Part shown: positions 1 through 7,527 of the stretch, in pieces
Layout: every line of letters begins with the position of its first letter
How positions within the stretch are numbered: the stretch's first letter is position 1
DNA from: an uncultured Clostridia bacterium
GTDB lineage: Bacteria; Bacillota; Clostridia; Oscillospirales; CAG-272
NCBI GenBank assembly: GCA_945929845.1
Contig: CAMEON010000023.1
Coordinates: 1-32,245 of the forward strand
DNA length: 32,245 nt
Direction: 5' to 3'
Translations under genes and position numbers: made by a program
Notes under the pieces: generated by a model
The model's input: the letters and a program-made list of their open reading frames with translations, nothing else
Told to the model about the DNA's origin: nothing
The model's database searches: none

Positions 1-791
1 AGTCCCCGGTAGCCCATGCGCCGAGCCAGGGCGGCCCACAGCTTGAGAAAATCATACCAGTTGTCGTCGTCAATGATGACAGACACAGGGAAGCCCAGCT
101 CCACCCGGGCCTCTGTCTTGGTGGCATACTCCCCCCGGAGCCAGCGGAGGCAGGCACTCATGCGGGTCTGAGCCGCCTCTCCCCCCTCCAGGTAGGCCCG
201 GTAGTAGGAAGTGATGACCCGGGCGAAGTCAAAGCCGCCCACCAGGAACTCCAGCTCCCGCATGGTGTCGCTGACCCGGGCACTCATCCGATCGGCGAAG
301 CGGCTGTCCTCCGGGGACAGCCCCTCCCGGAGCAGGTCATCCTGCATCTGCCCGATCCAGCGGGCGATCAGCTTGGGCAGTGCCCCGCCATCCGGGGAAG
401 CCTTGGAGGCCAGATTCTTCATCAGCTCCCGGTAGGTGGCCACGCCGGAGCCGCCGCTGCCGTACAGCCGTCGCTCCGGGGACAGGTCGGCATCGGCGGT
501 CAGGAAATCCCGCTCCAGGGCATACCCCCGGATCAGCTGGATCAGGAAGCTCTTGCCGCTTCCGTACCGTCCGATGAGGAACCGCATGGTACCGCCGCCG
601 CTGTCCAGGTGCTCCAGGTCAGAGAGCAGGGCGGCGATCTCGTCCTTGCGCCCGATGGCAATGTAGGGCGCACCGGCCCGGGGCACCACCCCGGCGGACA
701 CCGAGGACAAAAGGGATCCCAGGATCCGGCGGGGCACCCTGACCTCCCCGGCTCCGCCCGTGGTAGCTGTATTCATATCCGTTCCGCTCAT
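1..791 (-). CDS. BrxD-like / DUF2791-type P-loop ATP-binding protein, truncated at the window edge (C-terminus missing)
   Basis: Manual reverse translation from ATG at 791 (SD AAAGGAGTG just upstream): MSGTDMNTATTGGAGEVRVPRRILGSLLSSVSAGVVPRAGAPYIAIGRKDEIAALLSDLEHLDSGGGTMRFLIGRYGSGKSFLIQLI...; Walker A GRYGSGKS; TEARVELGFPVSVIIDDDNWYDFLKLWAALARRMGYRG resembles the BREX BrxD/DUF2791 family. Open through position 1. Confidence 0.82.
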   Translation of the reverse strand, partial: MSGTDMNTATTGGAGEVRVPRRILGSLLSSVSAGVVPRAGAPYIAIGRKDEIAALLSDLEHLDSGGGTMRFLIGRYGSGKSFLIQLIRGYALERDFLTADADLSPERRLYGSGGSGVATYRELMKNLASKASPDGGALPKLIARWIGQMQDDLLREGLSPEDSRFADRMSARVSDTMRELEFLVGGFDFARVITSYYRAYLEGGEAAQTRMSACLRWLRGEYATKTEARVELGFPVSVIIDDDNWYDFLKLWAALARRMGYRG

Positions 792-843
792 GTGAACACT
801 CCTTTTCCGTGTAAATATCTGCCTGTCCGGCCATACGGACAGG

Positions 844-2742
844 TCAGGGGGCATCTTCCAGCAAGGCTCGGACGGTCTCCCGGTAATCCTCCAGGACGAC
901 ATAGGTGCCGTCCCCCCGATCCTCCAGGATCACATCGAAGATCTCGTTGTCCGCCGTGATGCTGTTGACCCGGTCAGCCAGGGCATCCGGCATGGTGTGC
1001 CAGGCATCCGCCAGCGACCGCTGGCCAGCCCTGTCCTCCGCCAGAGCCAGCCGGACAAAGGCACACAACGGCCCCAATGCCGCCCCCAGGCCCCCTGCTT
1101 CGGGGGCTGTGACGGCGGTGGCCTCTGCGGGGGTAGCCACCGCAGGTGCCGGGGTGGCTGTCTCCCGGGGTGGCTCCGGTGCGGTGTCCGGCTCCTCCCC
1201 GCCGTCCCCTCCGAAAGCCTCGGTCAGGATCCGGGTGGTCTCCCAGGAGTCCCGCTCGATGGCGGCCGCATCGGCCATAGACACCTCCTTGCGGGGCAGA
1301 TCGTACAGAGCCTCGTACGCCGGCCTCGGTGCCGCCTGCGCAGGGGATGCCGCCGGGCGGGCGGGAGCCAGGGGGGCCAGGTAGTCATCCAGCGCATCCT
1401 TCACCGAGGCGGGCAGGGACATGACCGACAGCCGGGAGCGGACGCCGATCCAGCTCCGCAGACGATTCTCCATATGCCTGACCATGTCGCCCACCAAAAA
1501 CCGCAGTTCATGGGAGCGGGAGAAGGAGGTGTAGGACACCAGGATCCGCCGTTTGTTCTGGTAGGCGCAGAGGGCACCGGTGTAGGCATCCCGGATCATG
1601 CCGGAGTCCTGAAGCTGGATGAGGGGCGGCTTCCCGTTCCTACCCAGAAGCAGGGGCAGGACAGCCGAGATCCCGCCGGGGATCACCCTGTCAAAGAGCG
1701 GCCCATGCTCTCCGGCGGCAAATTTGCTTTTATGGTAATCATACTGACAGCAGTAGCGCAGAAGGATCCGGGCACTTTCCATGTCGTGGCCTTCCCCGCT
1801 GACGGTGTCGGACAGGTAGAATTCCTTGAGTTGGCTGATCCGCACGATCTCATCCAGTGCCGGAGCCAGCCGATCCACCGGGGCGTTCAGGTGGTGGAGC
1901 AGGCAGAAGTCACACAGCCACTCGCACATGTAATGATCCAACTGCGGGTACGCCTTGCGGTAGGCCATCCACAGGTCTGCCATGCCGTCCCGGATGCGTG
2001 CCGCCTCCCTGCCTCCGGCGGTCTCCAGGGGCAGGTTGATCAGTTCAAACAGGTAGAGCAGGATGTAGGCATAGTCGGTATCGGGGTAGGAACCGTGCCG
2101 CACCCTGTCCCGCCAGGTCAGGTACCAGGCAAGCTGGCGGCGGCTCAGCTGGGCATACTGGGGAAAGAAGGAGAAGAAGGGCTCCTGCCGGGCTTCCCTC
2201 GTCCGGATCGGCTCCATGGCGGCGTACCGTTCCACATCCTTGGTGAACTGATCAAAGTAGTGGTAATTGGAACGCCAGGCGTACACCTGCACCCGGTGGA
2301 GCAGGACGCCATCCGGGTCGTACTCATCTATGGGCTGAGCTCCCTCCTGCTCCTTGGCCGTGTGGGGCGGTACATAGTGGGGGGTACCCAGCTCCGTCCC
2401 GGACAGCGGGCCGGTGCCCTCCGGCACTGCCTTCTTCGGGGTCGCCCCGGCGGTGGTCTTCCCGGCAGAGGCTGCCCCGGCGGGTGCCGACTGGTCTGGC
2501 CTGACCGTCAGGGGAGCCGGGCGGACAGTCTCTGCCGTGTCTGCGCCCTGCCCCCGGCCGGAGGCAGAGGCAGGGGTAAATTCCACCTCCACCGCCTGGG
2601 GTGCCTGCGTCTTCCCTTGCAACGGGCTTCGGTTCCCCGTGCGGGTCGGGCCGGGCTTTGCGGGAATCAGCCGACTGATGTCCCAGAAATCATCCAGCTC
2701 CCTGTCACGATCCTTCCTGTCCCCGTCCTTTATCTCTGCCAC
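844..2742 (-). CDS. TerB N-terminal (and probable TerB C-terminal) domain protein
   Basis: 632 aa ORF, GTG start. FFSFFPQYAQLSRRQLAWYLTWRDRVRHGSYPDTDYAYILLYLFELINLP is a typical TerB_N signature; the C-terminal part fits a TerB_C-like region. Upstream of and co-directional with the ATPase. Confidence 0.82.
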   Translation of the reverse strand: MAEIKDGDRKDRDRELDDFWDISRLIPAKPGPTRTGNRSPLQGKTQAPQAVEVEFTPASASGRGQGADTAETVRPAPLTVRPDQSAPAGAASAGKTTAGATPKKAVPEGTGPLSGTELGTPHYVPPHTAKEQEGAQPIDEYDPDGVLLHRVQVYAWRSNYHYFDQFTKDVERYAAMEPIRTREARQEPFFSFFPQYAQLSRRQLAWYLTWRDRVRHGSYPDTDYAYILLYLFELINLPLETAGGREAARIRDGMADLWMAYRKAYPQLDHYMCEWLCDFCLLHHLNAPVDRLAPALDEIVRISQLKEFYLSDTVSGEGHDMESARILLRYCCQYDYHKSKFAAGEHGPLFDRVIPGGISAVLPLLLGRNGKPPLIQLQDSGMIRDAYTGALCAYQNKRRILVSYTSFSRSHELRFLVGDMVRHMENRLRSWIGVRSRLSVMSLPASVKDALDDYLAPLAPARPAASPAQAAPRPAYEALYDLPRKEVSMADAAAIERDSWETTRILTEAFGGDGGEEPDTAPEPPRETATPAPAVATPAEATAVTAPEAGGLGAALGPLCAFVRLALAEDRAGQRSLADAWHTMPDALADRVNSITADNEIFDVILEDRGDGTYVVLEDYRETVRALLEDAP

Positions 2743-2790
2743 GGAACCACCCCCCTTTCCTATGCAAAAATGCGTGTTGGGTAATACATT

Positions 2791-2819
2791 ATTGTATCAT
2801 ACATGCGTCCGTTTGTCAA
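2791..2819 (-). promoter_or_regulatory. sigma70-type promoter for the TerB/ATPase operon
   Basis: Minus strand TTGACA-17 nt-TACAAT (TTGACA AACGGACGCATGTATGA TACAAT). Confidence 0.75.
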
Positions 2820-2922
2820 CCGTTCACACGAAAAGGCAGAATAATTTTAGAGACGGGGAGTTACCGTTCAGGCACCTGACCGTGAGGTATCTGGTTTTCC
2901 CATGCATATTGTAAATCTCATA

Positions 2923-3152
2923 GCCCCATCCCCCCACCCCCTTCCCGGCGGGAAGGGGGCAGAGTCTAAGTTTTTTTGCAAGGGGCCTGCGGCCCCTTGC
3001 ATCCCTGCCTTTTTACGCCGGACGCCAGCTGTGCTAACCGGATGTTGTATAACACTGGGCGCATTTGCAGGGGAGCCGGGGACGGCAGTCCCCGGCGAAA
3101 AATCTTTCGTCTCCCCCTTCCCCGCCGGGGAAGGGGGTCGGGGGGATAGGGC
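2923..3152. repeat. MITE-like palindromic intergenic element with ~37-40 bp terminal inverted repeats
   Basis: Left GCCCCATCCCCCCACCCCCTTCCCGGCGGGAAGGGGG (2923-2959) matches the reverse complement of the right end GCCCTATCCCCCCGACCCCCTTCCCCGGCGGGGAAGGGGG (3113-3152). Each end is itself a hairpin; internal hairpins GCAAGGGGC/GCCCCTTGC and GCCGGGGA/TCCCCGGC. Confidence 0.7.
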
Positions 3153-3263
3153 AAAGCCCAGTCAGAAAATCTATCTGGGACATAGGACAATGCAGTTATG
3201 TCATTATCAAGCACCTTAACAATGCTAAGTAAAGAGCAACCTGAATTTTTCGCAAAAAACCTG

Positions 3264-3292
3264 TTGATTTATAAGCGGCTTCCGAGTATAAT
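3264..3292 (+). promoter_or_regulatory. sigma70-type promoter for the HAD gene
   Basis: TTGATT-17 nt-TATAAT, 41 nt upstream of the ATG. Confidence 0.7.
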
Positions 3293-3332
3293 GGTTACGA
3301 TGAATTTCTGACAGGGAGGTGCGTCCGTCCGC

Positions 3333-3812
3333 ATGAAGAACCGTATCATATTCCTTGATATTGACGGGGTGCTGAACAGTGTCGCCTATGACAGGGTCAG
3401 AACCGCAGAGCAGACCAACATTGACCAGACCAGGCTCCCCCTGCTCAAGGGCCTGGTTGATGATACGCAGGCTATCCTGATCCTGTCCAGCTCCTGGCGC
3501 AAGCACTGGAGTCCGGATGAGGCGCAGTGTGACCGGATCGGGCGGGAACTGAACCGTATCTTTGCCGAATACGGGATGGTGATTTCAGGGAAAACGCCCC
3601 AGCGGCCTGACGGCGACCGGGCTGGGGAGATCAGCGACTGGCTGGCCTGTCACGGCGGGATCGCATCGGTTTCGTTTGTCATCCTTGACGATGCGCCCTT
3701 CGGCTGGGGGGTGTTGCAGGATCATCTTGTAAGAACCGATGCCCGCATCGGCAGAGGGCTGGAGGACAGGCACATCCGGAAGGCTGTGGAAATACTGTGC
3801 CGGGACAGCTGA
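3333..3812 (+). CDS. HAD-domain protein, similar to HAD domains of 'Swiss Army Knife' RNA repair proteins
   Basis: MKNRIIFLDIDGVLNSVAYDR (HAD motif I DxDG) ... ILILSSSWRKHW (motif II) ... FVILDDAPFGWG. Confidence 0.75.
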   Translation: MKNRIIFLDIDGVLNSVAYDRVRTAEQTNIDQTRLPLLKGLVDDTQAILILSSSWRKHWSPDEAQCDRIGRELNRIFAEYGMVISGKTPQRPDGDRAGEISDWLACHGGIASVSFVILDDAPFGWGVLQDHLVRTDARIGRGLEDRHIRKAVEILCRDS

Positions 3813-3890
3813 CCGGGCATTGCCGTTCAGCCGGGAACAGGATGCGGCTTCAAAAACTGTCAAAACATTTGCTGTGTCCGGTGCATGCCA

Positions 3891-3919
3891 TTGACAAAGA
3901 CCGACAGACAGTGTATAAT
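3891..3919 (+). promoter_or_regulatory. Perfect-consensus sigma70-type promoter for the ABC operon
   Basis: TTGACA-17 nt-TATAAT. Confidence 0.8.
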
Positions 3920-3957
3920 AGGCATAAAACAGCGGCTAAGAGAAAGGAACAGTCACA

Positions 3958-4908
3958 GTGGAGCAACAGAACAGTTACAGTGGCAAGTACAGCATTGAGA
4001 TCTCCGGTCTGAACAAGTCCTTCGGCGACATACACGCCGTCCGGGATCTGAGCTTCCATGTCAAGTGCGGGGAGCTTTTCGCTTTCCTCGGTGTCAACGG
4101 AGCCGGGAAAAGCACCACCATCTCCATCATGTGCGGACAGCTTGCCCGGGACAGCGGTCGGGTGGTGATCTGCGGGCAGGACACAGACCAGCCGGGAGGC
4201 GGAGCCAGGGAGACTGTGACCCGCAAGCTGGGCGTGGTCTTTCAGAATTCGGTACTGGATCAGCCCCTGACCGTCCGGGACAACCTGCAAAGCCGGGCGG
4301 CCCTGTACGGCATCCGGGGCAAGGCCTTCCGGGAACGGTTGGATCAGCTGTCTGACCTGCTGGACTTCAGGGAGCTGCTGGGGCGCACCGTGGGCACGCT
4401 GTCCGGCGGCCAGCGGCGGCGCATCGACATCGCCCGTGCCCTTCTGCACCGGCCAGAGATTCTGGTGCTGGACGAGCCGACCACCGGGCTGGATCCGCAG
4501 ACCCGGCGGCTCCTGTGGGACATTGTCACCGACCTGCGGCGGCGGGAGAACATGACTGTCTTCCTCACCACCCACTACATGGAGGAGGCGGCGGATGCGG
4601 ACTATGTGGTGATCCTGGACAGTGGCCGGATCGCCGCCGAGGGCACCCCGCTGTCCCTGAAAAACACCTACACCGGGGACTTCATCACCCTGTACGGGGC
4701 TACCCAGGCACAGATCGACACGCTGGGTCTGCCCTGCCAGAGGCTCCGGGACGGGGTACGGCTGGCGGTGCCCAACACGGAGGCGGCCACAAGGCTCATC
4801 GTCCAGCATCCGGATATATTCAAGGACTATGAGATCTCCAAGGGCGGGATGGACGATGTGTTCCTGGCCGTCACGGGGAAAAAACTGCCGGGAGGTATGG
4901 GCGCATGA
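3958..4908 (+). CDS. ABC transporter ATP-binding protein (DrrA/multidrug-type)
   Basis: Walker A GVNGAGKST, signature LSGGQRRR, Walker B LVLDEPTTGLD; GTG start with SD AGAAAGGA. Confidence 0.93.
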   Translation: MEQQNSYSGKYSIEISGLNKSFGDIHAVRDLSFHVKCGELFAFLGVNGAGKSTTISIMCGQLARDSGRVVICGQDTDQPGGGARETVTRKLGVVFQNSVLDQPLTVRDNLQSRAALYGIRGKAFRERLDQLSDLLDFRELLGRTVGTLSGGQRRRIDIARALLHRPEILVLDEPTTGLDPQTRRLLWDIVTDLRRRENMTVFLTTHYMEEAADADYVVILDSGRIAAEGTPLSLKNTYTGDFITLYGATQAQIDTLGLPCQRLRDGVRLAVPNTEAATRLIVQHPDIFKDYEISKGGMDDVFLAVTGKKLPGGMGA

Positions 4909-5828
4909 CTGGTCTGACATCGCTGATCAAACGGAACTGCCGACTTTTCTTCAAGGACAAGGGGATGTTCTTCACCTCCCTGATCACGCCGATCATCCTG
5001 CTGGTTCTGTACGCCACCTTCCTGGCCAAGGTCTACCGGGACAGCTTTGTCTCCGCCATGCCGGAGGGCTTCCATTTGGATGAAGCCCTGATCAACGGCA
5101 CTGTCGGTGCCCAGTTGATCTCCTCCCTTCTGGCTGTTTCCTGTGTGACGGTGGCCTTCTGCTCCAATATGCTGATGATACAGGACAAGATCAGCGGTGC
5201 CCGCCGGGATCTGACCATGACCCCCGTCCGGCCTGCCGCCCTGGCTCTGGGCTACTTTGCGGCCAGCACCCTGGCCACCCTGATCATCTGCTTTGCGGCT
5301 CTGGCGGTCTGCCTGGTATACCTGGCCTTCGTCGGGTGGTACCTGTCCGTGGCGGATGTGCTTCGTCTTGCGCTGGATGTGATCCTCCTGGTGCTGTTCG
5401 GCACCTCCCTGTCCTCCCTGATCAATTACCCGCTGTCCACCAACGGGCAGGGCTCCGCCGTAGGCACCATCGTCAGTGCCGGGTACGGCTTCCTGTGCGG
5501 AGCCTACATGCCCATCTCCAGCTTTTCCGACGGCCTGCAAAAGGTGCTGTCCTTCCTGCCGGGCACCTATGGCACCTCCCTCATCCGAAACCACGCCCTG
5601 CGGGGTGTCTATGAGGAGATGGCGAACCAGGGCGTCCCTGCCCAGGTGCTGGAGGGCATCCGGGACTCGGTGGACTGCAACCTGTACTTCTTCGGGGAAA
5701 AGGTGTCCATCGGTGCCATGTATGCCGTGCTGGTCGGGGCTACGGTAGCCCTTGTGGGCGTGTATGTGCTGATCCAGACGCTGGCCGGCAGGAAAAGAAG
5801 GAAGATTGGGAGGAAGCAAACAGCATGA
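4905..5828 (+). CDS. ABC-2 type transporter permease
   Basis: ATGA overlap with the ATPase gene; multiple hydrophobic helices; ABC-2 membrane layout. Confidence 0.9.
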   Translation: MTGLTSLIKRNCRLFFKDKGMFFTSLITPIILLVLYATFLAKVYRDSFVSAMPEGFHLDEALINGTVGAQLISSLLAVSCVTVAFCSNMLMIQDKISGARRDLTMTPVRPAALALGYFAASTLATLIICFAALAVCLVYLAFVGWYLSVADVLRLALDVILLVLFGTSLSSLINYPLSTNGQGSAVGTIVSAGYGFLCGAYMPISSFSDGLQKVLSFLPGTYGTSLIRNHALRGVYEEMANQGVPAQVLEGIRDSVDCNLYFFGEKVSIGAMYAVLVGATVALVGVYVLIQTLAGRKRRKIGRKQTA

Positions 5829-6280
5829 GCGGGCAGGAAACAGTAAGATCGGAGCAGGACGGTGCCGGAGCAGATGTGGCTCCCCGTCTGGAGGACGGCT
5901 ACACCTGCGTCATCACCCGGGACGGCCGGACGCTGTATGCCAGCCGGGAAAGTGGCATCCGCCCCCTGTTGGAAATTCTCAGGCAGGGGATAGATGTGTC
6001 CGGCGGCGATGCGGCTGACCGGATCGTGGGAAAGGCGGCGGCTCTGCTGTACGCCCGCATGGGTGTGGCCCGGGTCAGGGCGGTGGTCATGAGCCGGAGC
6101 GGCCTTTCGGTTCTGGAGAGCCGGGGCATCCCGGCGCAGTATCAGACCCTGACTGATGCCATTGTCAACCGCCGGGGAGACGGCCCCTGCCCCATGGAGC
6201 AGGCTGTGGCCGACCTGGACGACCCGGACAGGGCCTATGTCGCCCTGGAAGCCAGGGTCAGGGAGCTGGCGGGGGCATGA
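5825..6280 (+). CDS. DUF1893 domain protein
   Basis: TCVITRDGRTLYASRESGIRPLLEIL...GGDAADRIVGKAAALLYARMGVARVRAVVMSRSGLSVLE; ATGA overlap with the permease gene. Confidence 0.8.
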   Translation: MSGQETVRSEQDGAGADVAPRLEDGYTCVITRDGRTLYASRESGIRPLLEILRQGIDVSGGDAADRIVGKAAALLYARMGVARVRAVVMSRSGLSVLESRGIPAQYQTLTDAIVNRRGDGPCPMEQAVADLDDPDRAYVALEARVRELAGA

Positions 6281-6304
6281 ATAAGGGCAAATAGGCAAGT
6301 ATAA

Positions 6305-6353
6305 AGGCCGGGCAGATGCACGCAGGGTGCACTTGCCCGGTCTTGGTTTTTAT
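6305..6353 (+). terminator. Rho-independent terminator after the ABC/DUF1893 operon
   Basis: CCGGGCAGATGCAC gcag GGTGCACTTGCCCGG followed by a T-rich tract. Confidence 0.8.
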
Positions 6354-6423
6354 AATCCATTGGGAAAGCGATCGTCTCCGTCAGGCGGCACGGGATGCGG
6401 CCATGATGCCCGGCTGGCCATGA

Positions 6424-7089
6424 TTATCGGTTCTTGTACCGCCTTTTCAGGAAGTCTGTTGACTGCTTGGTGGGCATCAGATCATACTCGTACAGATCCT
6501 GATATATCCGCGGTATCTTTTTCAGCCGGAGGTTCATATCATCCCTGTCAAAGGCGGTCAGATCCAGCTCGTCCTCCCCCAGCCACTCACAGTATTCCGC
6601 ATACCTTCTGCCGCTTTTGGCGGCGTAAGCCTTGGCGATCTCCTCCAGTCCGCCGACACCTCCACAATCCTCGATGATACCATAGCCCTCCCCCTCCAGC
6701 ACCCGGGGCAGTTCTCTTCCGGGCAGTTCCTTGTCCTCAAATACTTTCTCAAGGGTGAGCGTCACCTTCCACCCGTCTCCGTAATCGTACAGCATTGTCA
6801 GTTGATCCCCGACCCTGTAGATCAGACTGTGCATTTTTTCGGTTGTGGCATCCTTCGCCTCCTCACCGTCGCCGTACTCGTTCGGCACTGCATAAGTCAC
6901 CAGTTCATGGTAGGGACGGAATTCTTTCTGGATGCAAAAGAGATGGCTCGCCTCCATCTCATATAGGGTCATCACGATGTAACCCAGTCTTGCCACCGTG
7001 ATATGTCCGGGAACCTGAATCCGTCTCCATATCTTCGGTTCGTAGTCGTTCAACTCTGTGTAAAACTGATAGATGGGATGGGATGCCAT
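6424..7089 (-). CDS. Plasmid pRiA4b ORF-3 family protein
   Basis: MASHPIYQFYTELNDYEPKIWRRIQVPGHITVARLGYIVMTLYEME...YDYGDGWKVTLTLEKV is the family signature. Start set at 7089 by SD GGAGGAGG. Confidence 0.88.
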   Translation of the reverse strand: MASHPIYQFYTELNDYEPKIWRRIQVPGHITVARLGYIVMTLYEMEASHLFCIQKEFRPYHELVTYAVPNEYGDGEEAKDATTEKMHSLIYRVGDQLTMLYDYGDGWKVTLTLEKVFEDKELPGRELPRVLEGEGYGIIEDCGGVGGLEEIAKAYAAKSGRRYAEYCEWLGEDELDLTAFDRDDMNLRLKKIPRIYQDLYEYDLMPTKQSTDFLKRRYKNR

Positions 7090-7143
7090 AATAACCTCCT
7101 CCATGCCCCAGGCATTCATTCTGTAACTGTACCTGTAGTTGTG

Positions 7144-7172
7144 ATTATAACACATTTCACCGTACAATTCAA
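7144..7172 (-). promoter_or_regulatory. sigma70-type promoter for the pRiA4b ORF-3-like gene
   Basis: Minus strand TTGAAT-17 nt-TATAAT. Confidence 0.6.
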
Positions 7173-7218
7173 TATGATTATTCAATGATTGTCAGACTTT
7201 TTTCATTTCCATGGAACC

Positions 7219-7237
7219 GGGCGACCACAGGTCGCCC
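7219..7237. repeat. Short palindromic intergenic sequence GGGCGACCACAGGTCGCCC
   Basis: 8-bp perfect inverted repeat with 3-nt loop, followed by CTACAATTGTA. Confidence 0.5.
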
Positions 7238-7378
7238 CTACAATTGTAAAAAGCTGTGTGGAACATACCATGGTATATGCGGTCATTCCGCGCCCATCCG
7301 GCTGAACTGTAACTTTCCGTGTCACAGCATCACAAAGAGACCCCCGCAGGCAAGCCTGAATTTTCGTCAGAATTTCCG

Positions 7379-7407
7379 TTGACAGTTCCCGGGAAAAGTG
7401 TTATAAT
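7379..7407 (+). promoter_or_regulatory. Perfect-consensus sigma70-type promoter upstream of the MATE gene
   Basis: TTGACA-17 nt-TATAAT. Confidence 0.8.
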
Positions 7408-7419
7408 ATTTGTTGCAAT

Positions 7420-7467
7420 GAGTAGCTGAAACGGCGTAAGTCCAATTGTTTCAGCTACTCCTTTTTT
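7420..7467 (+). terminator. Terminator/attenuator-like hairpin between promoter and MATE start codon
   Basis: Perfect 13-bp inverted repeat GAGTAGCTGAAAC (7420-7432) / GTTTCAGCTACTC (7448-7460), then CTTTTTT. Confidence 0.75.
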
Positions 7468-7527
7468 ATGCACTACAAAAGGAAAGCAACTGCGGATATC
7501 ATACGCAAGAAAGGAACGGTCATTCCT

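Noticed and set aside
997-2784. 595-aa plus-strand ORF opposite the TerB gene
   Set aside because: Shadow ORF of a high-GC coding region; composition rich in G/P/H/Q, no domain motifs, and the minus strand has clear TerB_N signature and promoter.
2902-3219. Small ORFs on both strands inside the palindromic element
   Set aside because: No plausible RBS or conserved protein features; the inverted-repeat structure explains the region better.
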